From contig HG738138.1 of assembly GCA_000499405.2 (NCBI GenBank), positions 21,648,824 to 21,712,823 of the forward strand: a DNA stretch of 64,000 nucleotides. The letters are read 5' to 3'. The notes beneath the pieces were generated by a model. That model saw nothing but the letters and a program-made list of their open reading frames with translations. It was not told the DNA's origin and searched no databases. The stretch comes from Onchocerca volvulus. Lineage: Eukaryota > Nematoda > Chromadorea > Rhabditida > Onchocercidae. The stretch's first letter is position 1. The number at the start of each line of letters is the position of its first letter. Positions 37,901-49,715 of this stretch are shown piece after piece. The translations under genes were made by a program, and so were the position numbers.

Positions 37901-40900
37901 AGGAATCGAAATTGTTGCTGCTGAAAGCTTAAGGGAATGTCATCAATTTTGAAATTTTTCTTGTTTATTTCATAAAAATCTTGAATTTCATAAATTCTGT
38001 CACTTGGCTTTTCATAAGAATCTAGAATGTACTGCGACAGTCTCCTCACTGTCCGATAGTGAAAAATATTATTTATATCGAAACTATGTACAATGTTAGC
38101 TTCTATCAATTCGGAGAGCTGTGCTGCCGAAAATGAATTTCCACCAATTGCGAAAAAGTCATCATTTACCGAAATGTTATCATCCTGGAGAACTTTCCGG
38201 AAGAGTACAAGCAACTTCCATTCTACGCTGTTTTCTGGTTCTATATGCTCGAAGCATTGATCATTTTCAGGATTCTGTAACATTTCCAAAGCGGCGACAT
38301 CAATTTTTGAATTTTTGGTAAGTGGATATTTTTGCAGGAAATGATATTGATTTGGTACCATATAGTACGGTAAATGCTCCAACATGAATTGTCGTATAGT
38401 ACCGGGATGGAACCCAATGTTCGACGAATTCGACAAAATAATAAAAGCCACAAGCTGTTGCTGTCCCTTTATTAATTTCCGGATTACTTTCGCAGATTTG
38501 ACTTGCGGATAGTGACAAAGAACAGTTTCAATTTCACCGAGTTCAAGACGGAATCCACGAATCTTTACTTGCTTATCGTATCGTCCCAGGAAAAGAATGT
38601 CGTTATTTGGTTGGAAGCGAACCATATCTTTGGTATAAAAACTGATTCTCGGTAGTATCTCACGACAAGCAATCATTTCGAAAGTTCCGTGTTTTCTAGC
38701 ACCAAATTTTTTGTTTTCATTTTCTTCATCAGTATTTTCCTGTGTTACATCTTCTGTACTTGAAACAATATAACCCCGCATGATCCCTATTCCTGTGATG
38801 CATAATTCGCCTATTCCCGTGTTTGATACAATCTCTCCACAGAAATTTCTTACCGTAGTGACAATATTTAGAATTCCACGACCGATATTATTGGGTTTAT
38901 CTAATAATTTCATTCTTTTGGTCAAAGCATAAGCTGTCGTTTCAGTTGGTCCATAATTCTGAATTACATTGACACCTGATTCTAATGCGCATTCCAAAAT
39001 CCTTCTGCTTACACTCTCTGCCCCAACAATCCAGTATCTCAAATGTCGCAGCTCCTGAATCTCTTCATCGGTAAAGGTATTCACCAAGCTAGGAAACAAC
39101 AGTGCATGAGTAATTCTTGCATTTTTCATTTCATTCAGAAACTTACGTGACATGAAAAAATCTTCTCGGAGAAGCAAAGCACTACCATTAGTTAAAGCCA
39201 TCGTAATTTCCAGAACACTATTGTCGAATGCAAAGTTTGTAAATTGGTAAACACAGTCACCAGGTTTCATCCAGAAATCTCGAGTACATGCCATGGCCAT
39301 GTTGATAAGACCATGTTGACCAATTGCTACTCCTTTAGGCTTTCCGGTAGTTCCCGATGTAAAAATCACGTAAGCCAAGTCGTTCGGTGTGTTTCTAAGA
39401 TGTAATGGAGAATCTATCGATTCTTCGCGAAGTTTTATGCTATGTAAATTGATTTCTATTGCATTTTGAAATGAAAAATTAAGTAGATTTTGAAATTCTT
39501 CATCATTATTTATTGTTCTATCAACAGTAATATAGAATTTTGCTTTCATTTGCTCCAGAATATTCAAGATTCGCTTGCCTGGGCTTGTGGAATCTATAGG
39601 AAGATAAGCCGCTCCAGTTAGAATAACTGCCAAACATGTTATCAGTGTTTTGATGCTATTACAAGCAATAACTGGTATCACTGTATCAGCTCTTAATATG
39701 CTGCCTGTTATCTGAGTTACTTTTTCTCGTAAAATTTTCGAAGTTTGACGGATTAATTGACTTAGAGCACGATAATTGATACTTTCTTTATTTGCAGTTA
39801 GAGCTGTCAGGACTGCCAATCGAGTATCGACCATGAAGGCTTCTCGAAGCAGATGTTGATAGCTGAATGCTGGATAGTCAGATTTTTGAAGAGCTTCTCT
39901 TCCATCTTGATTTTTCCTCACAAAACATTCGTCACGTCTACTTGACACTACTTTTTCTTCTGATTTCATATCCAATCCTGTCCTATTTTCTGTACCGTAA
40001 TATTCGCCAGCAAAGGTATTGCCACGCAGGTATTTTCGTTTTTCTTTATTTTTCTTTATCTCATTGTTTGCTACAATGAACATTTCCATTCTGCGAATTA
40101 TTTTAGCCCACTGATTGAGCATTATACTCACTGATTCATCATAGAAGAGATCTTGTTTAAATTCAATTTTTGCAACAATATCTTCATGATGCTGGCTGAG
40201 AAATAACGTCAAAGCACATTTTGTAAATTCAGAATTATCATTTAAAATTTGATAGCAATCATTGGAGTATTCCTCATAGTTATTAACGATCATTATATCA
40301 ACAAAATTCGAAATTCCCTGTTTTTCGCATAATTTTTCCATTTCTTTAGTAGAAATATCAGCGTTCACGTAAGCATCTGCAAAGCTTTTAGCAATATCCT
40401 GAACTAGATCCTGGAAGTTGCTCTGTTTCAAATCGATTATTATTGGTAAAACATTGATGCACATTCCAACACAATGCTGAGCTTCAGAATCCCGCATATC
40501 TACTGGACATGAAATAATCACCTTAGAAGCTTGTACTGCTACATCAGAGAATACCTTGCTAAATGCAGCTAACTGCACAACAAATGGTGAACAGCAACAT
40601 TTCTTAGCTATTCTCTTGATCAAACTGTACAAATTTCTGAAATTTTTAGAGAAAAATTTACATCTGTTACTGGTTGAAGGGGCAGCAATCATTTTCTCAT
40701 GATGAAGATTTATGTTTTCTGCATCTTTCAGAGTTTGCGACCAGAATCTTTTCATTTCACTAAAACGTTCCCGGAATCGTTGTTCAATTCCCTTACTAAA
40801 CTGAATGAAACCTTCGTCTTTCATCAAGACATGTCTATCTTCGAAATAATTATAACTTAATTCTTTGGCTATTATAGATAACGACTTGCCATCGCAAATA

Positions 40901-43900
40901 ACGTGACTTATTTTAAAATATAATTGACAATGGTCATTATCAGCTAATTCTTGCTTTATAGTGATTTCATCGATTAACCAGCAAAGAATCGGTGATTCAT
41001 GAAAAGGATTCGGTACTACCAATGGTTTCTGCTCAAGATTAATCTTCCGCGGTGCAATATAAATTTCAGTACCAGAATGAATTTCTTGAAAAAAATTATT
41101 GTTCTGGCAGTAGAATGTTGCTCGAAGTGAGGAGTGACGCATTATTATTAGATTGAGAGAGTGTCTTAGTTTTGATAAGTCTACAGATTTCAGAGATATT
41201 GAAAAACCCGTCTGATAAGCCTTGACAAGATCAACTGTCATAGTTGTAATGTTGCTAACAGCAGTAGTAGTAATGGAAGTTGCTGCTTCTTCAGCTAAAT
41301 TATAATACATTCTGAGCAAAGATTCCTGAAGTGGACACACACGAATTTTTAATATTTGTTTTGATGTTGTCAAGATTTCCAAATTTTGCTTTTTGCTAAT
41401 ATATTCTGCCAGTTCGTTGACAGTTTGGTACTTAAAAATTGCTTGTGGTGGACATTGATAGTTGATTTGTTGTTCTATTTTATAACAAATATTCGGTATC
41501 AGCAGGGAATGACCACCTTTAGCAAAGAAATTGTCCAAAATCGTAATTTCTGGACATTCCAATATCTCCTTCCAAATACCGAGCAGGACATCTTTCAGCA
41601 CCCAATTTTTTTTGCTTGCACTTTGAATTTCAATCACGTCTTCTTGATTATCCTTGTCGATTACTGGTTTTTCAACACTGACTAATTTAGAATATTCTAG
41701 AATGCTTTTCACTTCTGCAGATCGATTCGACAACACTTGAGAAGCTATTTGAGTAAACAGTTCCATAGTATGTTTTATCGTCAAATTACTATATTTCGCG
41801 ATTCTGTATTCCACTGATATTTCAATATAGTCTTCAAATTCGACGCAGTACCATGCTTGATCGAATTTTGCATACTTTGCTCCAGTTTCTTCGGTAACCG
41901 TCTTAACTCCGTCAATTTCTGGTAGCTTTATCGCAGAAGCATTCTGAACAACAAATGAAATCTGATATGTATCTGTGCCTGTGCTGCTTCGTTTTGGATT
42001 TAGTTTCTGGATGATGTAATTGAATGGAATATGTTGAAATTGAAGAGCGTCAGCAATATTTTGTTGAAGACTGTGGATTAATTTAGAAACAGTTTGAAAA
42101 GCAATATCAATCGGAATGATTACAGTATTGACAAATAATCCGACGCAATTTATAGTATCAGATGTGCGATTCATTGCAGAAGTAACTATAGAAAAGCGAT
42201 GTTTTTGTTGATGTTGATTAATTTGTGTGGCATGCACAGTTAGCGAAAATATGCCTAGCAAAAAAGCAAATAGCGTGCATCTTTCTGTCATGCAAAAATC
42301 CTTAGTTACAGACAAATTTAAAGGCATTTTAAATTTAATTACATCATTTCTTCTGTCAAAATCTTCATTAGACAGATCACCTTGAAGCAATAGTGGTGGA
42401 AAATCCTGCAATTTTCGGATCATCTCTTGCAGATGTCTGCTTTCATCCTGCAGTTGCAGCTCATCTTTCATCGAATCATCATTTTCTGATGCAATCCGGA
42501 ATTTCTCCAACTGGCTTCGTTGTTTCAAACAGAATTCAACATAACTACTGTCCTTGCTAACATCAATGGAAACATTACCGCCATTATTAAGTGTATTGTA
42601 AAATTCTATGAGATCATTGCTGAGTATAGCGATCGAACGGCCATCGACAATGAGATGATCGAGAATCAGCACAAGCTCGAGATTACTGGAAACAGCTATT
42701 GCTAGCAAAGGAGTATCATATGAATCTGGCAATTCTCCCCTTATTCTCGATTGTGTTCCATCATATTTAAGCATAGTCTTATGAATTTCAATGTAGCATT
42801 CGCTCAATGATATTATTTCCTGAAATGCTTTTCCAGCCTTCTGAGGAAAAATTGTCCGTAGAAGTCGATGTTTTCGCATAATATAATTTAGAGCAGTATT
42901 TAAAACTTTAAGATTCACATGGCCGTAAAATACAATTGAAAATTGTAGCTTATAACTTTCATGATATTCTTTTCCAAAGCTGTAAAGAAATAAAAGTCTT
43001 TCCTGTTGTAAACTTATTGGGATACTTCCATCATACCAGAATTTGCTTTTCTGCTTATCATCGTCATAAAATTTCTCAGATTTCCATGACATCCTTTTAC
43101 TTATGGTCTTGTCTTTGTCTATAAATTCGTCGGAATCCTCAGTTAACATATTAGTAGTGCTTATTAATTGGTTACTCATTAATTTGCCGGACTTCTTATG
43201 AATCTGCAATGAATTAGATTCAAACTTTTCCAATTTCAGGTCTATTGAATTTTCAAATTTTTTATGATTGTCTGTCGAGCAGCTTTCTTTCAAGCGCTCT
43301 AAAATAGCTCTGAAAGATGGCAGTTCGAAAATATTTCGAAGCCGAATATCCATTCCAGTTTCGCGTTTGATATTTTGCATTGCAATTAAAGCTTTCAACG
43401 AGTCGCCTCCCACTTCAAAAAATGAATCGTCGAGTTGGATAGCTTTTCCTGGAAGCAGCTCAGCAAATATTTCCATAACCTGTTTTTCCTGCGGTTCAAA
43501 AATATAATCAATTTTCAAAGAATTTTTCGAATTCAAGAATTTTTCTGGTATGGGTAATAGTTTTCGATCAATCTTTCCGTTGTTACTCAATGGGAATTCG
43601 TGGAGAAATACATACTGATTCGGAATCATAAAGGTTGGTAATTTTATCAGCATGTATTCGTTCAAACTTTTTATCATCTGCTGTCTTTCCTCTTCTTTCA
43701 TCATGAAACCATTGTAAGAAATAATATAAGCAATCAGAATTTCTTCCGCTTCTGTTCTTTGCAAACAAACAATACATTCTTTTACTGATTCATGCTGTCC
43801 CAACATAGCTTCAATTTCAGGAATATCAACTTGAATTCCTCGAATTTTCACTTGGAAATCGTTGCGACCGAGAAAATGCAATCCACCGCCATTATTTTTT

Positions 43901-46900
43901 ATTTCAGCCAGATCACCGGTCCAGAAATAACACTTATCGCAATTTAATAGCAACTCAAGTTGTATCAAATTGTGATTGGCGAGAAATGATATTTGATTAA
44001 GATGCTCGTTATCATGATAACCACGACTAATACCTGGTCCTGAAGTACAGCAAATTCCAGTAATATGTTGTCCGCACAAATTTTTATCACCATCATGTAT
44101 AGAAAAATGAATATTCTTGAAGGATTTCCCAACAGACGAAATTTTATCACAAACTTTCATTAATTTACAAGTAGAATAAATGGAATGTTCAGTCATACCG
44201 TATTGATTATGGAAACGAAGTCCATTTTGAATAGCTTTCTGTAAGACTTTGTATTGAATATAATCACCGCCAAAATTGATTTGTTCCAAATTTGTCAAAT
44301 TTTTGAATTGTTCTGGCTGAATAGCAGATAAATAAGCCGGCATAATATAAGCATGAGTTACCTTCGACATTTCCTTTAAATCTGGTATTCGTTGGCTTGC
44401 AAGGCACAGATTCGCTCCGTTTGTTTGAGCTTCTAGAATATCTGCAAAAAAGACGTCAAATGATGGATTTACTACCTGATAAATGGTACTACTTGATTTA
44501 ATGCTCAATTTCTCCGCGTAGTTCATTACCAAGTTGTTGAGTCCGTAAAATGCGGTGCAAATTTTTTTTGGTTTACCGGTACTTCCTGACGTAAAAGTCA
44601 TGTAGGCCAAGTTATGCTGAGTTAACTTTTTCCTGATCTCTTGGTCAGAATATCCAGAAATCAGGGTAATTACTTCATTGATATTATGTCTGAATACAGG
44701 ATTCTGCTCTTTGACAGTTTTACTATCTGAACTACGAAATAATGTTCCATTGGAATTTTTGGAAATAACCTCAAAAACACATTGATTTGGCACATTATGC
44801 TGTTTTCGCTTGCATTCATAAATGATAGCTGGAGAAATGAATTTCTCAAGGATTTCGTCAAATTGTTTTGCAGAAATTTCCGGATTCAAGGGAACTACTC
44901 CAATACCGCATTTCCATAGAGCGAAAATCGTAAGCAAAAGATAAATAGATCGATCAAAACTAAGCAGGACGAAACTATCGTTATGCATATCTTCACCCAA
45001 AAATTGCAACCAACTTTGCATAATAAATCTTGATAATTGATTACTTTTTCTTTGTAAGAATATGCTCGAAAATGATACTTCTCTTTGGATAATGGTATTA
45101 GAGTAAGGATTTATCCTGTTTTGTTCATCGCTAAGACTTAAGATGGTGCATTTTTGTGGAAAATCGCATCGATTTTCAAATCTTAGCTGATAATCCATTA
45201 ATCTTTCCATAGAACTTCTCATTTCTATGCTTTGAATGGGAATATACAAATTTTGTGACATTTTATGAAGAAGTCTAAAGTACTGATGTACCATTGTTTT
45301 GATGGTACTTTTAAAAAAGCGGCTCCGGTTATATTCAATTTTTATTATTGTACCTTTTTCATGACATTGAAAACACCAAACCTGGTCGTATTGTGCAAAA
45401 TTCGAATCATAATTCTGGAAATATTCGTTATTCTGTTTCATATTTTCGTCCTCCTTAGAAATGTCATTGCTGTCGTCTAAAATAAACAAAACTTGGAAAA
45501 GTGGTGAATTTGATAAATTACGTTTCAAACGTAAGGCTGCTATCAAATCATCGAATTGTAATTGCTTCTGGATACTTTCATTTAAACGCTTGTAAGATTT
45601 TGTTATAAAATCACGGATTCGATCACTGGAATCAATGGTATTGATCAGTGGTACTACATTCAATAAACAACCAACAATGGCACACAACTCAGGAGTTTCC
45701 CTTTGAGCAACTATTATTCCGATGCAAGAATCTTTAAATCCGTATCTTTTATATAGTAAAAGTTGAAAGTTGGCGAGAAGGATGGAAAATTGTGTTACAC
45801 AACACGAAACAGATAAATTTTGCAAACATTCATGGACTTTGGAATCCAATTTAAATTCTAAACAATGGCCTGAATACCTCGCTAATTGAAGTCTAACTTC
45901 ATCTGATGGTAACGCTTGCAACACAACGTCACGGAGCAGATATTGCCAGAAATTTTCACGTAATTTTCGATCTTCAGAATTTTGCCTCTGTTGGTCTTCT
46001 AAAAGAACAAAATGTCCATATTGATATTTTGCAGGTTTGAGCAAATTTTTTTCATAGTAAATTATGCGCAATTCATCTGTCAATAATTTTATAGAAAAAC
46101 CATCAATCATAATATGATGCATCTGGATGATAATCAGATTTGACATGCTTGTAGATTTGTTACTTTTGATCTTCATAACTTCTGTGCTCATAGTTAGAAT
46201 CTCTCCCCGAATTCGATCAGAAATGTTTTCTTTCAATTTTCTGCTACCTTTATAATCTTTTTGTTCAGTGATAAATATTCTCATTGGAATAGAAGAATCA
46301 AATAAATCGATTGGTTTCAATAAATTGAATGTATTTTTAGATTCGATATAAATTGAAAAATAAGCTTCAGTAAGGGATAAAATTATTTGACCAGTTACTG
46401 TATAAATAGTTCGCATTGCTGTATGTCTCGCTACCACTTTGTTGAATGCTTTTTGGAATCGATGAACTTTTAAATTTTCCATTTTAAACTTCAAAGTTTC
46501 AACAAAACTAAATTTACGTTCCTGATCCAACTGATGAAGAAAAATTAATCGTTTTTGCGCTGCACTTAGCGGTATTTCAATGCCACTTTTGACAATTTTT
46601 GTCAACTTTTCAATAAAAAACTGAAAATTTGTTACTTCCATGTTTCTTTGCGTAGAACTTTTCAGAATATATTCACTCAGGGCATCAATACTAGGAAACT
46701 GATGAGCACTCCCGTAAGGTATCGAACATTTTACAGAAAATTCGCTCTGCAAAATAAATTCCAATCTTGCTAATTTTAAAGAATCAAATCCAAGTGATAT
46801 GAATGGTACTTGATTATCGTCACACGGTGCTTGAATTATCATTTCTACTGCTTTGCGAATTTTATTAGTTATCCGTAATTTGTTCCTTTCATTAGTAAAA

Positions 46901-47778
46901 GGTTTTGAAGCATGGACCGTTTCTTCGTCATGAAAAGTGCGCGTATTCGCTATATCAATGTCTGCCGAATTTTGAATTTCTTGGTTTATACTTTTTATAT
47001 CATGGAAATAAAACTCATCAAATGTGCAGTCATTACTTCGTGAGTTTTCATTAACCTCTTCATAAGTTTTATATCCCATTGTTCCACGTAGTTCCTTTCG
47101 AAAATCCCCAAAACTTCCTGAAAATTTGCTGTTGAAGCTGACTTTCCTGATATAGCCACATTCAAATCCATCAAAATCATACAATTTCATGCTTATTGTG
47201 ATAAATTTGGATTCTTTAATTGCAACCCATAACTTCCGAAAAACGGCTATCGGCAGTGCGATTTGTTTAATTTCTTCCACCGATATTTGTACAGTTGTCC
47301 CGAAATGCACTTGCAAAGAATAATCAAGAAAGGTTAGGATCTCACTATCCGAAACAAAGTATTCGTTATCATCGATCAAGCTAAAACAAAGTATTGTTTC
47401 AAATTCTCCATTTTTCACTAATTCATCATTTTTTTTCTTCCATATAGAGACATCTTGCAAATTCTTCGAAGGCAATATATCCAAATTACCAATTTTGAAC
47501 ATACGAATTAAAATTTCATCTAAATTCTTGCATAATTTTGCTTTCCAATAACGTATTTCTCCAATATATCCTTGAATTGTATTATTTCCAGATGGAACTT
47601 TGAAAAGTTCTAAAACGTTTAATCCAGCAGCTGATTCTGGCAAAGATGTTCGACTCAATTCCGGATCCGTTCGTTGATTGCTAATTTTAACAGAATCAAG
47701 CACAAGTAGCAACGAATTTTCCCCAAATCTTTTTCGGCTTTCGATGATTAATGGCAGCAAAACTTGCTTCAGCTCCAT
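34933..47778 (-). CDS. nrps-1: multimodular nonribosomal peptide synthetase, about 4204 aa
   Basis: Assembles a peptide by thioester-bound steps. Exons 47778-35589 (12190 nt) and 35357-34933, phase 1. Approximate residues: 1-300 unassigned; carrier with LGFDSLKLA (Ser 329); C1 with HHIMIDG (554); A1 with FTSGSTGKPKK (1061), QYGMTEHS (1191), FWTGDLAE, catalytic Lys in NGKIDRK (1400); carrier GGDSL (1458); C2 with DHLIVDG (1706); carrier GGHSL (2087), no A domain; C3 with SHVICDG (2290); A2 with FTSGTTGKPKG (2804), NYGPTETT (2940), YTKDMVRF, NSKID; carrier GGNSF (3210); C4 with NHIISDA (3415); carrier GGTSL (3850), no A domain; thioesterase with GASFGA (4043), Asp in ISVDG and His in PFSHD in exon 2. 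No epimerisation, methylation or reductive domain seen. The first ATG after the acceptor at 47788 was taken as start. The symbol rests on presumed orthology with C. elegans NRPS-1 of the nemamide pathway; the class is certain, the orthology is not. Confidence 0.95.
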
Positions 47779-49715
47779 TTCCAAATTCTGTAAAATAAAT
47801 CATGTTTGAAGGAAAACAATTTTGCTTCCTAAATTTACGCAATAAAAGTGTTTGTGATTTTCCTTCTATAATTAAAAATTAATTGGCAAATGAGACAGAA
47901 ATAAGGAAAAACTAAAAATAAAGTATTCTTCACTTATTTTCACTACGAATATTCGTCATACGATTAGCAAAAAATTGATGAAAATTGCTATATTTCATGT
48001 AATAACAACATGTCAAATTTCATTTTTTTTCTGGAAAATTTTCTTAATCCTTATTTATTTAATAACTCTTAAACATAACTTATTCATTTTTCTTGTTCTT
48101 GACATTTTGATAATTTCAAATTTTCAATAGATGCAATTACTATCATAGATATTTGTAAAGAATAGGCATTTTCTTTCCAATACCGCAATGCCGCGATTAT
48201 GACAAATAATTTCTTGGATGACAATATATTTCCTAGCAAGCATCGTTTTTTGAACTAGTCTTTAAGTTATTGAGGCGTTGGGATTTGCAAGAAGTTGACA
48301 GAATCTAATAAAGTAAAACAACATCGAAATATTCCAAGCAACTTTAAGAATTGATAGTCTAATAGCGATTTCTCAGAAGTGTGATGCAGATTATCACAGA
48401 TCGGCATATTTTAAACATACAAATTAGTACAATCATATTCATCAACGATAGCTAATTTGTGGAGAATTATCTCAGTTTCTCTCTTTTCTCATCTGAATCT
48501 TTTCAACTGATGTCAGAAAAAGACGTTAGTTGCTTGAATTATTCGAATTATATAATAATTTCCATTTCTTTGCTACGAAATAAATAAAATTCCAGGAAAA
48601 TCTTTTTTTCACTACTTCATAGCTTGATTAATGGTAATTAAACTATGCAAAATTTTCGAATAATTAATTCGAAACGCTTTCTTAATTTGATTGTTAGATA
48701 ATTTATAAAATTTTAATGTATCCTTTAATGAAGTAGCAAACTGTTTAGAGCATGTGTATCCATTCAATTGATAAAGAATTGATTAAATTATTAGATTTTA
48801 TGTGACAACAAAACATTGAAGGACAGAAAATTTTCAAAACTTTTCTATTAAAATTTTCTTCCAGAAACTTCTCGTCCGCAAATAAAATTGGAAATGATCG
48901 ATGTAGTCCGGATATTTTAAGTATCCAATGTTTTTTTTTGGCATTGCAAAAGAGAGAATGATTTATTTAAATGTTCTGAACTTTCTTCTTCTTTCTAACA
49001 TTCATTATCATTTATTTATTGTCTTTTTTAAAATAACACATGCGAAAAAGAAAAAAAAGGATAAAACATATAAATCATCTTTGTGCTCAGTCTATGAATG
49101 CAATTTCGAAACTATTGGTAAAGAAATTTTCCAGCATAAAAGCGATTATAAAATTGATTTCTTTTATTCAGCATTCAATTCAAATTTAATTAAACAATTT
49201 ACTTAAACACAGTTACACGTACGTTCTGACTTTATTTATATCGTTTAGAAAACTTAGGTTAATTTTTAATAATCTATTCCACGTTATCCTATATACTTGC
49301 TAAAATTCAAAATTGGACTTGAAATATCAGTTTTGTGTATTTGATGGTTTTGGAAAAATCGTAAAACTTTTGCAAAATGCACTTGTCAGAATGCTATTCC
49401 AAGACTAATCTTTCATCGTTAATGTAAAGCACAAAAGCCAATTTATTCGATGATATAAAGGATTCTGTGCTAAATAATAGTATCACATGATGGCTAAGTC
49501 TAAATGGTTACTAAAAATTCGAATTTCCTAAATTCAATGCACGAATCGCATGCAAAAAGATTGCATGTTGCTATCATAAGCTTCTTCCAAATTTCAAATA
49601 GTAATACTGCGTGAAAACAAAAAATTCGATTGCTTTCCAGATTTCTACTATCCTGAACTTTAATCCCGACATACGATTATGAGATTAGAAATCAACACGA
49701 AAATTTTGCATAATT
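47779..49715. other. region between synthetase and receptor-like gene
   Basis: AT-rich, 1.9 kb. A candidate acceptor lies at its left edge (47788-47789). I looked for membrane-segment exons of the upstream receptor-like gene and for upstream synthetase exons on the minus strand and found neither. A plus-strand ORF at 48928-49206 is A/T-run rich and not protein-like. Confidence 0.6.
47788..47789 (-). promoter_or_regulatory. candidate trans-splice acceptor of the synthetase gene
   Basis: ATTTTACAG ends 9 nt before the ATG at 47778. The frame is open through this acceptor (AAT TTG GAA ATG), so a cis-spliced upstream coding exon in phase 0 is formally possible, but none was found in the next 1.9 kb. 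Confidence 0.6.

Noticed and set aside
35951..46500. Many plus-strand ORFs opposite the synthetase
   Set aside because: They are shadows of the 12 kb minus-strand frame, which has all the family motifs.
48928..49206. Plus-strand 92 codon frame between synthetase and receptor-like gene
   Set aside because: It contains homopolymer-derived Lys and Phe runs and no recognisable motif.
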